From the NCBI GenBank assembly GCA_009781425.1, contig WQYC01000001.1, forward strand, positions 62,001 through 126,000: DNA of 64,000 nt. The letters run 5' to 3'. Made by a program: the position numbers and the translations under genes. Below, in pieces: positions 10,102 through 20,800 of the stretch (positions are counted from its first letter, which is position 1; each line of letters starts with the position of its first letter). The notes beneath the pieces were generated by a model. It did not search any database and had not been told where the DNA came from. It worked only from the letters and a program-made list of their open reading frames with translations. The stretch comes from Oscillospiraceae bacterium. Its GTDB lineage: Bacteria > Bacillota > Clostridia > Oscillospirales > Ruminococcaceae.

Positions 10102-11294
10102 GTAGTTACCTCTTTTTTCAATTTACAAGTAAAGCTAAATTCCGCGCCCTTATTCGGTTCAGATACAACGCAGATTTCACCGTCAATCTTTTCGACAATC
10201 CGCTTTGATAAGGCAAGCCCCAGCCCGATTCCGCCATGAGTCCGCGTCGCGCTGTCGTCGCATTGCTCAAAAGCATCGAAGAGCCCTTTTTGTTTTTCCT
10301 GCGCTATTCCGACTCCGTTGTCAGTTACGATAATTTTGAGTGAAACCGATTCTTTATTTTCTTCAAGTAAATTAATATCCAAATTTATAATGCCTTTTTC
10401 GGGCGTGAACTTAAATGCGTTCGACAATAAATTATTAATCACCTGCTCTAATCGGTTTGCGTCACCGATAAGCCGCTGCGGAACAGCAGGGTCAAGCTTA
10501 GCAAAGAATTTCTGCTCCTTCGCCGCTGCGCTTTCGCTCGCTGTTTTTGATATAGCGTCAAAGAATACGACAGTGTCAAATGCTGCTTCAGTCAGCTTAA
10601 ATCCGCTGTATTCCATACTTGATATGTCAAGTATATCGTTAATAATTCCGAGCAAATGATGCGAAGCTTTGTCGATTTCACCAAGACACATATCTACCTC
10701 GTCGGGTATATTCCCCTGCAGCTGAGCGATTTGCACCATGCCCATTATCGCTGTCATCGGCGTCCTCATTTCATGGCTCATGCGGGAAAGGAACTGACTT
10801 TTCACCTGACTGCTTTGCTCTGCTATTTCTCTTTGATGCTCTGCTATTCTTTTCGCTTCGGTGAGCTCTTCTTTGAGTTTCAATTCAATATTCAAGTCGC
10901 GTTCAATTAAATTACGCTCGATAATTTTTATTTGATTCTGCACTCTCAGCTTAACAATAGCAGTTTTAAAGGGCTTTCTGATATAATCCGCCGCACCGAG
11001 AAGCAGACCCTTTTCCTCGGAATCCGTACTGTCTAAGCCCGTAACAAAAATTACGGGAATAGCCTTCGTTTTCTCATTATTTTTCAAGTCGGTAATTACG
11101 GCATAGCCGTCTATACCCGCCATAACGATGTCAAGCAGAATCACGCTCGGTGTAAATTCCCGTGCGATTTCTATTGCGTCCTGCCCGTTATTCGCCGCGT
11201 AAACGACATAATCTGTGTACAGAATAGTTTTTAAAACACTGATATTTGCTCTGTCGTCATCTACGATTAAAATGCTGTATTTTTTGTTATCCAT
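10098..11294 (-). CDS. Receiver-histidine kinase fusion, soluble
   Basis: A cytoplasmic protein of 398 residues: an N-terminal receiver (about 5-120, DDDRAN, VILLDIVMAGIDG with Asp near 57, KPF signature), a linker coiled coil, HisKA (His near 174, SHEMRTPMTAIMG) and HATPase_c (GGIGLGLALS). There is no membrane segment or other sensor, so it probably takes phosphate or an allosteric signal from other kinases here. I chose the ATG at 11294, which has GGAG nine bases upstream. An in-frame ATG at 11309 lies inside the upstream gene and has no ribosome site. It overlaps the next gene by ATGA. Confidence 0.9.
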   Translation of the reverse strand: MDNKKYSILIVDDDRANISVLKTILYTDYVVYAANNGQDAIEIAREFTPSVILLDIVMAGIDGYAVITDLKNNEKTKAIPVIFVTGLDSTDSEEKGLLLGAADYIRKPFKTAIVKLRVQNQIKIIERNLIERDLNIELKLKEELTEAKRIAEHQREIAEQSSQVKSQFLSRMSHEMRTPMTAIMGMVQIAQLQGNIPDEVDMCLGEIDKASHHLLGIINDILDISSMEYSGFKLTEAAFDTVVFFDAISKTASESAAAKEQKFFAKLDPAVPQRLIGDANRLEQVINNLLSNAFKFTPEKGIINLDINLLEENKESVSLKIIVTDNGVGIAQEKQKGLFDAFEQCDDSATRTHGGIGLGLALSKRIVEKIDGEICVVSEPNKGAEFSFTCKLKKEVTT

Positions 11295-11296
11295 TA

Positions 11297-14200
11297 TTAT
11301 TGACTCCATTCCATCATAATTTTTTGTAATTCACTGTATGCCTGTTTTAAACTGAATTCCTCAATAAGCTTCACTAACTGCCCGCTCCCCGGTATTCTTC
11401 GGATTTCATCAAGCATATCCTCACATTCCGGGTTTTTTGCTTTCAGCAGCGGCTCTAACTTTTGGGTTATTCTTATTATCTCTTCTTTATCGGTAGTTTC
11501 AACAACCTTGTTCTGATTAAATTCATCAAGCAAAGGCGCAAGCTTTTCGAGCACTAACTTTAATTCTAACTCGAGAATATTTAAGCTTTGCTTTGGAATC
11601 GGATTCTCGCCGTCTAAGATTGATTTCTCAACCTCAACTGCCGCCTTCCTTAAATTCGCCTCGTCAAGATGACCTGCGTTGCCTTTGAGCGTATGCACGA
11701 TTCTGTGAGCGGTTTTATTATCGCCTGCGTCAAGATTTTTTACGAGCTCTGCAAATGTATGCTGATTATCTCGCACGAAATTAAGCCTTACCTGCTTTTG
11801 TAAGCTTTCATCATCATTATTATTGCTTCCGACGGCTGAAAAACCGCTGATGTGTATAAACCTGCTTAAACACTGCCATAACTCCTGCGTCGTAAACGGC
11901 TTCCCTATGCAGTCAGCCATTCCGCATTCCTTGTAAAGCTCCATGTCGTTAGACATTACGTTCGCTGTGAAAGCAATTATCGGGGTTTCAATACCCATTT
12001 CTTTAATTTTCGTTGCGGCTTCCAGCCCGTCCATGACAGGCATATGAATATCCATGAAAATTAAATCAAAGGGCTTTTCACCATTTCGCAGACGCTCTGC
12101 AACAAGCTTTACGCCGTCCTCGCCGTTATAAGTCACCACAGTTTGAAGCCCGACTCTCGATAAGTGGTCGCAAATCACCTGCTGATTTAAAGTATTATCC
12201 TCGCAAACTAAAATCTCACCCGTGAAATTAGGCTTATCAAAACTGTTCATGAGAATCTTTTGCGCGGGAAGCTTAGAGGTATCATCAATTAAATCAAAGG
12301 TGAGCTCAAAAGCGAATCTGCTGCCGATTCCCTGTGCGCTTTCTACCTGAAGCTCGCCGCCCATGAGTTCGATTATATTCTTTGTGATTGCAAGCCCGAG
12401 CCCTGTGCCGCCGAATCTGCGCGTCACGCTGCCGTCAGCCTGCACAAACGGCTCGAAGATTCTCTCGATTTGCTCGGGTGTCATTCCGATTCCCGAGTCT
12501 TTAACCTCAAACATAATCGTCGCTGTTTTTTCAGTAGAGGTTTTAATAGATGCGAGTAGCTTGATTGCGCCTATGTTTGTGAATTTCACTGCATTTGAAA
12601 GCAAATTAATGATGATTTGCCGCAGTCTCACCGGGTCCCCGAGCATCTTTTTCCCGACAGAGGGCTCAGCATAGCAATACAGCGTGGTGTTTCGCTCCTT
12701 TGTTTTCGGAGCGATTACCATTTGGCAGTAGGCAAATATACTCGGTAAATCAAAAGGAATTTTTTCAAGCTCGATTTTACCCGACTCAATCTTGGAAATA
12801 TCTAATATGTCATTGATTATATCCAAAAGCACTACCGCGCTTTCGTGGATATTATCAAGGTATTGGCGGGTTTTATCTGAGATTTTATCGTCCTTTGCAA
12901 GCTCGGAAAAGCCGATAATGCTGTTCATCGGCGTTCTTATTTCGTGGCTCATGTTTGCTAAGAAGGCTGTTTTAGCCTTGTTCGCGGATTCCGCTATGGC
13001 GCGTTGATTTTCTATTTCTATTATGCTGTTTTTCGCTTCAGTTATATCCATTAACATTCCCGCGACCCGCAAGGGATTTCCTTTTTTATCGCGGATTGTT
13101 TCTCCCGAAGCGCGGTAATATGAGTATTCATCGTTGTTTTTCAAGAGCCTGTATTCAATGTAATAGGGCGTCTCGCCAGTTTTATCAAGTATGTGCTTTG
13201 TGAAAACATCAAGCACTCTTTCCTTATCGTCAGGGTGCAGGCGGTCGCTCCAGCTTTTCAGCACGTTCGGAAAGTCTTCCTCTGTAAAATAGCCCAGCAT
13301 ATTTCTGAAATCGTCCGACCACATAAAATTATTATCGGGGTTTATAGGGTCGTGCTCTATAATTTCCATATCCCATAAGCCTATGTGCGTAGCTTGCACA
13401 GCTAAGTTCAGCTTCGCAAGCTGTAAGTTATTATCTTCATTTAATTTAGTCAGCCGCTGTTCAATCGTTGTCGAAAGGAGTCTCGCGCTTACGAAGGTAG
13501 TGCCGAGAATTATCAGCGTGATTAAAGAACCGGTCAGTATGAAAAATACAACCTTACTCGTATCCGCCGCTGTATAATATCCGACGCATAACATTCCGAT
13601 GATTTCGTTGTTTTCGCCGTAAAGCGGCGAATATTTCGCAAGCACGTTTTTATCGAAAAGCTCTATTCTCCCCGTAAATACTTCTCCCGCGAAAACTGCA
13701 TTTGTTATTTCCTCATCTGCCTTCGAGCCTAATAAAAATCTGTTGTTGCCGTTAGTAACAGAAGTAGACACACGTATATCGCCCGAGAAGAAAGTAACCT
13801 CACAGCCTGTTGTAGCCTTCAGCTCGCGCACAAATTCCTGGCTGTCTAACCTGAAGCCCAACGATACAACGCCGATAATTTCATCGTTGCTGTTATATAT
13901 CGGCGCGCCGCCATACGCGGCAAGACTTACGGTAATGCCCTGCGCAACATAGGATTCCACCCTGCCTTCAAGTGCCTGCTCTATGTGCGGGAGCATCAGC
14001 GGCTGACCGTATTCGTCAGGCGCGTGAGTTCTTATAATTACAATGCCTTCATTGTCGAGTATAGTGCAGAATTCCACTCTTGCCATAATCTGAAGCGCAT
14101 TCGCTATATACATGATTCTGTCGCGGTCATTGTTAATCACCGCTTCTATTAAATCCTGATTGCTTGCAATACCGATTGCCGCGTTGCGCGCGTTAGCTTT

Positions 14201-14368
14201 TAAGCTTTCGATTTCGCGCTCAATTACCATTTTAGCTACGTCGTTTTTGTCGTGCATTGCATTATTAAGCTCAACACTAAACAGCAAAACCGAACAGACA
14301 AGCACAGCCACGCACGATAAGACCGACAGCATGACCATTGGAGCATATATTTTTCTTTTGATATTCAT
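11297..14368 (-). CDS. Hybrid sensor histidine kinase with Cache-type sensor, PAS, REC and Hpt
   Basis: A 1023-residue kinase. Membrane helices near 8-32 and 275-300 enclose a long extracytoplasmic Cache-like region (about 40-265, with paired GVVSLGF and GMLCVGYY strands). PAS (about 310-440) precedes HisKA (His near 475, SHEIRTPMNSIIG), HATPase_c (about 565-680, GGTGLGLAIT), a receiver (MDIHMPVMDG, Asp near 773), Hpt (His near 892, HTLKGNAGHL) and a helical C-terminal extension of about 90 residues. From PAS onward its architecture closely parallels the 1304-residue kinase in the same locus, so the two are likely paralogues with different input domains. It lies 6 bp after the 840-residue kinase in one operon. 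Confidence 0.92.
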   Translation of the reverse strand: MNIKRKIYAPMVMLSVLSCVAVLVCSVLLFSVELNNAMHDKNDVAKMVIEREIESLKANARNAAIGIASNQDLIEAVINNDRDRIMYIANALQIMARVEFCTILDNEGIVIIRTHAPDEYGQPLMLPHIEQALEGRVESYVAQGITVSLAAYGGAPIYNSNDEIIGVVSLGFRLDSQEFVRELKATTGCEVTFFSGDIRVSTSVTNGNNRFLLGSKADEEITNAVFAGEVFTGRIELFDKNVLAKYSPLYGENNEIIGMLCVGYYTAADTSKVVFFILTGSLITLIILGTTFVSARLLSTTIEQRLTKLNEDNNLQLAKLNLAVQATHIGLWDMEIIEHDPINPDNNFMWSDDFRNMLGYFTEEDFPNVLKSWSDRLHPDDKERVLDVFTKHILDKTGETPYYIEYRLLKNNDEYSYYRASGETIRDKKGNPLRVAGMLMDITEAKNSIIEIENQRAIAESANKAKTAFLANMSHEIRTPMNSIIGFSELAKDDKISDKTRQYLDNIHESAVVLLDIINDILDISKIESGKIELEKIPFDLPSIFAYCQMVIAPKTKERNTTLYCYAEPSVGKKMLGDPVRLRQIIINLLSNAVKFTNIGAIKLLASIKTSTEKTATIMFEVKDSGIGMTPEQIERIFEPFVQADGSVTRRFGGTGLGLAITKNIIELMGGELQVESAQGIGSRFAFELTFDLIDDTSKLPAQKILMNSFDKPNFTGEILVCEDNTLNQQVICDHLSRVGLQTVVTYNGEDGVKLVAERLRNGEKPFDLIFMDIHMPVMDGLEAATKIKEMGIETPIIAFTANVMSNDMELYKECGMADCIGKPFTTQELWQCLSRFIHISGFSAVGSNNNDDESLQKQVRLNFVRDNQHTFAELVKNLDAGDNKTAHRIVHTLKGNAGHLDEANLRKAAVEVEKSILDGENPIPKQSLNILELELKLVLEKLAPLLDEFNQNKVVETTDKEEIIRITQKLEPLLKAKNPECEDMLDEIRRIPGSGQLVKLIEEFSLKQAYSELQKIMMEWSQ

Positions 14369-14374
14369 ACTCTG

Positions 14375-16897
14375 TTACCTGTCTGTTAATAAATATTTAC
14401 GCAGTAAACGGAACAGCTCGTCTATGTCTATGGGCTTGCCTATGTGCCCGTTCATTCCCGACTCGGCACATTGCTCAATGTCTTCCTTAAATACGTTCGC
14501 CGTCATGGCGATAATCGGAACAGCTTTCGCTCTGCTGTGATTTAACTTTCTTATTTCGCGCGTCGCTTCATGCCCGTCCATCTTCGGCATTTGAACGTCC
14601 ATGAAAATCAAATCGTAATAATTATCGGGCGATTCCGCGAACTTATTTATCGCTTCTATGCCGTCAACAGCGCAGTCTATTTTTAACTCGGTGGCTTCGA
14701 GCAGAGCCATTAATACCTCACGATTCACCTCAACGTCTTCCGTTAAAAGTATTCTGTTCTCCTTGAAAATTCCGCTTACGTCGTCGTCGTGCTTATTATT
14801 CTTAGCTTCGCTGACTCCGATTACCTCCGTGATTGCGTCCGCAATCGCCGACGGGAACAGCGGCTTCGACAAGAACCTGTCAACGCCCGCCGCTTTAGCT
14901 TCGTCAGCAATATCACACCATTCGGCGGCTGAAATCATGATTACAACTGTGTTATCCGGCTTTTCAGACTTAGCTTTTATTTCCTGCGCTAAAGCTAAGC
15001 CGTCCATACCCGGCATCTTCCAGTCAACGAAATATATGTCATACATACCGTTCTGACCAATAAGCGATAATGCCTCCATGCCGCTTTTCGCTGTATCGCA
15101 GGAGGTTCCGAAGCCCTGCATAACATCAACAAAATAATCAAGGATTTCAACATCATCGTCTACTGCCATAATCGAAACATTATTCCAGTTTACGCCGATT
15201 TCTGAAAGATTCGCAGACTTTTTTGTGCCGCGCTCCGCTTGGAAGGTAAACGAGAAGGACGAGCCTTTTCCTACCTCAGATTCAACCTCAATCGTACCGC
15301 CCATCATTTCAACGATTCTCTTGGAAATAGCTAAGCCGAGCCCCGTCCCGCCGAACTTCCGCGTCGTGTTTGATTCAGCCTGCTGAAACGATTGAAATAG
15401 CTTTTGCTGCTGCTCGGGAGTTATGCCTATGCCTGTGTCTGTGATTGTAACGCGGATAGTATACACGCCGTCTTCCAAAGCGACAAAGCGGGTGTCAAGC
15501 TTGATTGAACCTTCCTCGGGAGTGAATTTTACTGCATTTCCGAGCAAATTTGTGATTACCTGCGCTATTCTGTTGTCGTCGCCGATGAGTCTGCGCGGTA
15601 TAGATTTGTCGATAAACACTGTCAGTTCCTGCTTTCTCTCGGTAGCGCGGAAGCCGACTATGTTTATAACCCGCTGAAGCATTTTCTCAAAATTAAACTC
15701 TTCATAAGACAGCTCAAATTTATTTGCTTCGATTTTAGACATATCAAGAACGTCGTTGATTACACCTAATAAATGCTGTGAAGCGTTTTCGATTTTTTCA
15801 AAGCAGTACATCATGCGCTGTGCGTCAGAAGCGGCTTTCCCGATAATCGTCATGCCGATAATAGCGTTCATCGGCGTCCTTATTTCATGGCTCATGTTAG
15901 CTAAGAATGCACTCTTTTGCTTGTTTTCATAATCGGCTTTTTCTCTCATGCGGTCGATGTAAATTAAAATCAGAATCAACACTAAAGCAAGCAGTGCACC
16001 GGTTATGGTAAGCGTCACCGCCATCGTCGTAACATCATTGAAATACTGCGCTTTCGGCGTTACGAAGCCTAAATACCAGCCGTTCGGAAGCCTTTGGAAG
16101 AATGCTAATGATTCCTCTCCTTTAAAGCTCATCATTTCGTATTCAAATACTTTGCCGATTCTTTCTAATTCCTCAGTCATCGCCCAAGCAGGAAAGTTCG
16201 GGTCTCTCATGCTCATGCCCACGTATTCGGGATTAGGGTGCGAGAGTATAATAAAGTCTCCGCTCGCTAACATTCCGTAGCCGCCCTGCCCTGAAGACGC
16301 TTCAACTATATCATCTGCAACGCTTTGAAGCGGAACGTCAATGCTCGCTACGCCGATTAACTCCCCGTCGTCACAAAAAAGCGCGCGGGAAAACGAATAA
16401 ACTAATTCGCCCGTTCTCGCGTCGGGATACGGTTCTTCCTCTGCGATGCCGCCGTTCGCCGCGACTGCCGCTATAAACCACGGTCTTTCCTGTGGAACAT
16501 AATCCGCACCGGGAATCCAGTCGATTCCGCTGATGAAGCCTTCTTCCCCGTCTAATGTCTTAAACCAGCCGTAAACATACCCAAAGTCGTCCGGGGCGGC
16601 GGTTTCAATCATTAAATATTCGCAAAGCGTTTTTATGTACGCTTCAAGCGCGCTGAAGCTGTATCCCTGCAGAATCATGTCATTCACAGTGCTTGAAAAT
16701 CCGTGAAAGGTCAGCTTTGACTCACTGATGACAGTTTCAACCATGATATGCTCTGCTTCAATTGTGTTATTTGCATGATTTACTATATGCTCGTATACGA
16801 TTTCTCTCATAAAGCTGTAGCTCAAAGCAACCATCGTTATAAAAGCAAGCAGAACAAAGGCAATTTGTATGTATAAGGATTTAATCTTTTTTAACAT
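14375..16897 (-). CDS. Hybrid sensor histidine kinase with dCache_1 sensor and two receivers
   Basis: An 840-residue kinase. Membrane helices near 12-32 and 290-315 flank a double-Cache extracytoplasmic domain. That domain carries a Tyr-x4-Arg-Pro-Trp-Phe segment, a downstream EEPYPDA tyrosine and a later ASIDV aspartate, which is the spacing known for amino-acid-binding dCache_1 domains. HisKA (His near 337, SHEIRTPMNAIIG), HATPase_c (about 440-555), an intermediate receiver (VDWKMPGMDG, Asp near 626) and a terminal receiver (MDVQMPKMDG, Asp near 766) follow. There is no Hpt. A GGAGGGG ribosome site precedes the ATG and a promoter lies about 45-75 bp upstream, so it is the first gene of the unit running down to 2026. 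Confidence 0.92.
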   Translation of the reverse strand: MLKKIKSLYIQIAFVLLAFITMVALSYSFMREIVYEHIVNHANNTIEAEHIMVETVISESKLTFHGFSSTVNDMILQGYSFSALEAYIKTLCEYLMIETAAPDDFGYVYGWFKTLDGEEGFISGIDWIPGADYVPQERPWFIAAVAANGGIAEEEPYPDARTGELVYSFSRALFCDDGELIGVASIDVPLQSVADDIVEASSGQGGYGMLASGDFIILSHPNPEYVGMSMRDPNFPAWAMTEELERIGKVFEYEMMSFKGEESLAFFQRLPNGWYLGFVTPKAQYFNDVTTMAVTLTITGALLALVLILILIYIDRMREKADYENKQKSAFLANMSHEIRTPMNAIIGMTIIGKAASDAQRMMYCFEKIENASQHLLGVINDVLDMSKIEANKFELSYEEFNFEKMLQRVINIVGFRATERKQELTVFIDKSIPRRLIGDDNRIAQVITNLLGNAVKFTPEEGSIKLDTRFVALEDGVYTIRVTITDTGIGITPEQQQKLFQSFQQAESNTTRKFGGTGLGLAISKRIVEMMGGTIEVESEVGKGSSFSFTFQAERGTKKSANLSEIGVNWNNVSIMAVDDDVEILDYFVDVMQGFGTSCDTAKSGMEALSLIGQNGMYDIYFVDWKMPGMDGLALAQEIKAKSEKPDNTVVIMISAAEWCDIADEAKAAGVDRFLSKPLFPSAIADAITEVIGVSEAKNNKHDDDVSGIFKENRILLTEDVEVNREVLMALLEATELKIDCAVDGIEAINKFAESPDNYYDLIFMDVQMPKMDGHEATREIRKLNHSRAKAVPIIAMTANVFKEDIEQCAESGMNGHIGKPIDIDELFRLLRKYLLTDR

Positions 16898-16942
16898 TAT
16901 TTACCCCTCCGGTACTATAAAATATATAATGTCTAATAATAT

Positions 16943-16971
16943 AGCGTAACACAGATTGAGAAAAATGTCAA
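16943..16971 (-). promoter_or_regulatory. Predicted sigma-A promoter for the kinase operon
   Basis: Read leftward, a perfect -35 TTGACA (16966-16971) is separated by 17 nt from a weak -10 TACGCT (16943-16948). It sits in the 92-bp gap between the diguanylate cyclase stop and the 840-residue kinase start, the only sizeable gap in the minus-strand array. Confidence 0.5.
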
Positions 16972-16989
16972 GTTTAGCAGCTTTCGTTC

Positions 16990-17895
16990 CTACACGTCGG
17001 ACACATGAACAACCTTGTTTTTTCCTGTCCTCTTCGCTGTATAAAGCGCCTCGTCTGTCTTGTCGATAAAGTCCCTCAATTCAGTTTCGGGAGCAGGAAC
17101 AAGCGTATTTACGCCTACGCTCACAGTTATCACGGTCAACTCGCCGCTCAAAAGCGGAATCGGCGTCTTTTCAATTTCCGAGCGGATTTTTTCCGCGACC
17201 TCCATGATTCCATTTTTATCCGTATTCGGAAGCAGTACAACAAACTCCTCGCCACCCCACCGCGCCGCAATGTCGGTCACGCGTCTCAAGGAGGTTTTCA
17301 GTATATTTGCAATCGTCTGCAACGCTATGTCGCCCTGCTGATGACCGTATGTATCGTTATAATTTTTAAAGTTATCTGCGTCCAAAATCAAAAAGCTAAT
17401 CGGTAATTTTTCGCGTATTGTTCTGCCCCATTCCCTGTTCATATACTCGTCGAAGCCGCGGCGGTTTTTAATGCCGGTAAGCTGGTCGGTGACGCTTATT
17501 CTGTTGATTGTACGAAGCTGATTAATCATATCTATTTGGTTTTTAATCCGCAGCTTAACGATGCTCGGGCTGAAAGGCTTCGGGATATAATCTGCCGCAC
17601 CTAAGTTTAAGCCCTTTTCTTCATCGCCAAGATTATCAAGACCGGTAATGAAAATCACAGGAATGTTCCATGTTTTCTCGCTTTTTTTCAATTCCGCGAT
17701 TACCTCATAGCCGTCCATGTCGGGCATAATCACGTCGAGCAGAATTATGTCGGGTGTGAATTCCTCAGCAGTTTCGATACCGTCTCTTCCGTTTTTCGCC
17801 GCGTATATCTTATAATCCGCATTCAGCAAGGTTTTCAGCGCGCTTATATTTGCTTTTTCGTCATCTATGATTAAAATGCTGTTCTTATTTTCCAT
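16990..17895 (-). CDS. Receiver-GGDEF diguanylate cyclase
   Basis: A cytoplasmic 301-residue response regulator that makes cyclic di-GMP from two GTP. It has a receiver (about 5-120, DDEKAN, ILLDVIMPDMDG, KPF) and a GGDEF domain (about 140-300). The catalytic loop reads RWGGEEF (near 214), an active variant. RVTD sits five residues upstream of it, the classical RxxD product-inhibition site, so synthesis is probably limited by its own product. The ATG overlaps the end of the upstream tandem-SBP kinase by 11 nt, with AGGAGA as ribosome site. It is the last gene of the unit beginning with Hpt and HD-GYP, so enzymes that make and degrade the messenger are encoded together. Confidence 0.95.
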   Translation of the reverse strand: MENKNSILIIDDEKANISALKTLLNADYKIYAAKNGRDGIETAEEFTPDIILLDVIMPDMDGYEVIAELKKSEKTWNIPVIFITGLDNLGDEEKGLNLGAADYIPKPFSPSIVKLRIKNQIDMINQLRTINRISVTDQLTGIKNRRGFDEYMNREWGRTIREKLPISFLILDADNFKNYNDTYGHQQGDIALQTIANILKTSLRRVTDIAARWGGEEFVVLLPNTDKNGIMEVAEKIRSEIEKTPIPLLSGELTVITVSVGVNTLVPAPETELRDFIDKTDEALYTAKRTGKNKVVHVSDV

Positions 17896-20800
17896 CGCTT
17901 ATCTCCTGCTCTTTCTTGATTTTTGATAATTCATTTAACGCTTCCTTAAAATTAAAATCATCAATATATTCAACTAATTCATCACTGCCTGGAATCGCAC
18001 GTACCTCGTCGATTAAGTCCTCGCAATCCGGGTTTTTCGCGAGCAACAGCGGCTCTAACTTAGCGATTATTTCATTTATTTTTTCTTTGTCTGCTGTTTT
18101 TTCAATCACCTTGGAAGTGCTTTCCTCTAACAAGGGCGCTAACTCAGTAAGAATCGACTTTAGCTCGGTTTCAAGGGTGTTCAGCAAATCCTTTGAAATC
18201 AAGTCTTCCTTGTTCTTGCGCGCGATTTTAGACGGCGAAAGAGCGTTTTCTATTTCAATCGCTATGTTTTGCAAGGCTTCGCTGCCGATTTGACCTGCGT
18301 TACCTCGCAAGGTATGTGCAATTCTGTGCGCGGATTTCAAGTCGCCGCTGTCTAATTTTTCTGCGAATTGATTGAAGGTATTCTGATTATTTTTAACAAA
18401 ATTAATTACAAACTGCTTTCTCATTTTTTCATCTTCGGCGGCTTGACGATGATTCTCGACATCGGAATAGCTTTCAACGGGAATATGCTTGCTCAGAATA
18501 CGCCACAACTCCTGCGACGTAAACGGTTTACCGATAAAGTCGGTCATTCCGTTGATTTTATAGTGCTCTAAGTCGTTAGTCATTATATTCGCAGTTGAGG
18601 CGACTATGGGCGTTTTTACGCCTAAGCTCGAAAGCTTGCTCGCGGCTTCCAAGCCGTCCATAACAGGCATATGAATATCCATAAAGATTAAATCGAACGG
18701 CTTTTGGTTCTTACTCACGCGCTCTGCGACTATTTCAACGCCAATTGCACCGTTATGCGCTACGACAGCCTGCAGTCCCACTCTCGCCAAATGGTCGCAA
18801 ATCACCTTTTGGTTCATAACATTATCTTCGCAAACCAAAACCTCGCCTTTGAAATTAGGCTTTCTGATATTGCTTGTAATTGTCTTCTTGGTCGGGAAAT
18901 CATTAGTATCCTCAATTAAGTCGAAGGTCAGGTCAAACTTAAATTTACTGCCTACTCCCGGCGTGCTTTCAACCTGAAGCGTCCCGCCCATTAGCTCGAT
19001 AATATTCTTAGTTATCGTAAGACCCAAGCCCGTACCGCCGAAGTTCCGCGTGATGCTTTCATCTCCCTGCATAAAAGGCAGAAAAACTCTTTCTATCTGC
19101 TCGGGAGTCATGCCTATGCCGCTGTCCTTTACTTCAAACGTAACCGTTGTTTGTCCGTTTGTGCTCTTAATAGAAGCTAACAGCTTAACCATGCCCTTGT
19201 TGGTGAATTTCACTGCATTAGAGAGCAGGTTAATGATGATTTGCCGCAGTCTCACAGGGTCACCAAGAAGCTTTTTCCCGACAGACGGCTCGGCATAGCA
19301 GTAGAGCATAAGCCCTTTTTCCTCTGCTTTTGGCATGATTACCGACTGGCAATGCTCGAATATATCCGGTAAATTAAACGGAATGTGCTCCAGCTCAATC
19401 TTACCCGATTCAATTTTAGAAATATCTAAAATATCATTGATAATTTTCAGCAGCCATTCCGCGCTTGACTGTATGTTATACATATATTCGCGGACTTTTA
19501 AAGGAATATTATTGTCGTCCGACGCAAGCTCTAAGAAGCCGATAATCGAATTCATCGGCGTTCTGATTTCATGGCTCATGTTAGCTAAGAAGGCGGATTT
19601 CGCTTTATTTGCGACCTCGGCGGCTTCCCGCGCGTAGCGCAGCTTAATCTGCGTTGTTTCTATTTCGGCAAGATATTCCTTATACGCTCTTAAATCCCGC
19701 GTGTATACAACAACAACATCTTCGCCTTTAAACTTAACACGCACTAAGGTCAGCTCGCAGGGAACAGGCTCGCCGTCGTCCGGCATCCGCCCCATCCATT
19801 CGCACTGGTAGTAGCCGTCTTCAAGTGTTTTATATACGATTTCTTTGATTTTTTCCATCGTGTCTGTGCCGTCCGGCTGAGCTTCCGGAGAAAGCTCAAA
19901 GAATCTGTCGAAATACTCCTGCTTGTCTTTCAGCTTGAAAAAATCTACCGCCGTTTGGTTGCAGTCGATGTTGTTCATATTTTTATCCCAGAAATTAATG
20001 AAAAGCGGCGCAGAATCAAGCATAATCCGCATACGCTCTTCCGCTTCGAGAATCTCGTTTGTCCGCTCCTCCACTAACCCTTTAAGACGCTTACCCTCGC
20101 CGCCTTTAATGAACAGCACGATAATAATAAGCAGAATAATAACAGAAAACAGAATAATTACGCCAATCAGCCACGGCTGCTGCGCTTCAATTACTTTCGA
20201 GCGGTAATCAAATGTCCGCTGAAGCCACTGCGCGGAAACCGCCTCAACGTCCGTCATGCTCAAAACCTTGTCGATAATCGAGCATAAAACAGCCTCGTCT
20301 TTAATAAACGTAATCATAGTCGGGACAGGCTCGCCGAAGGCTCTGTTCACCTTATAGCCCGGCTGTTCCTGGAAGTGCGTTAAATGCAGAACACGATTGG
20401 AGCCGGTCATAACCATATCTATTTTATCGTTTGTTAAGGCTTCGAGAGCTTGGTCAATGCCGTCAAATTCGATTATAGCAGTGTGACTGGGAAACCACTG
20501 ACGAAACATATTCGCGTGGCTCGTATTGCGAGCAACGCCTACTCTTACGTGAAGGATTTCATTAATCGTAACCTTCGGGAAGTCCGCTTTTGATATGAGT
20601 GCCGCTTGCTCGTCAACAATTATGTATTCAGACCAGACAAAGCTTTCCTCCCGCTCCTTTGACCATGCTAAGGACGGGATTACACGCGCCTCCCCCTCTG
20701 CAAGCATTTGCAATAAAACCGGAAAGTTTGCGGTTTCGTCATGAGCGACTTCAAAGGTCAAGCCTGTGAGCGCGGTTACTTCGTCTAATAAGTCAAAGTA

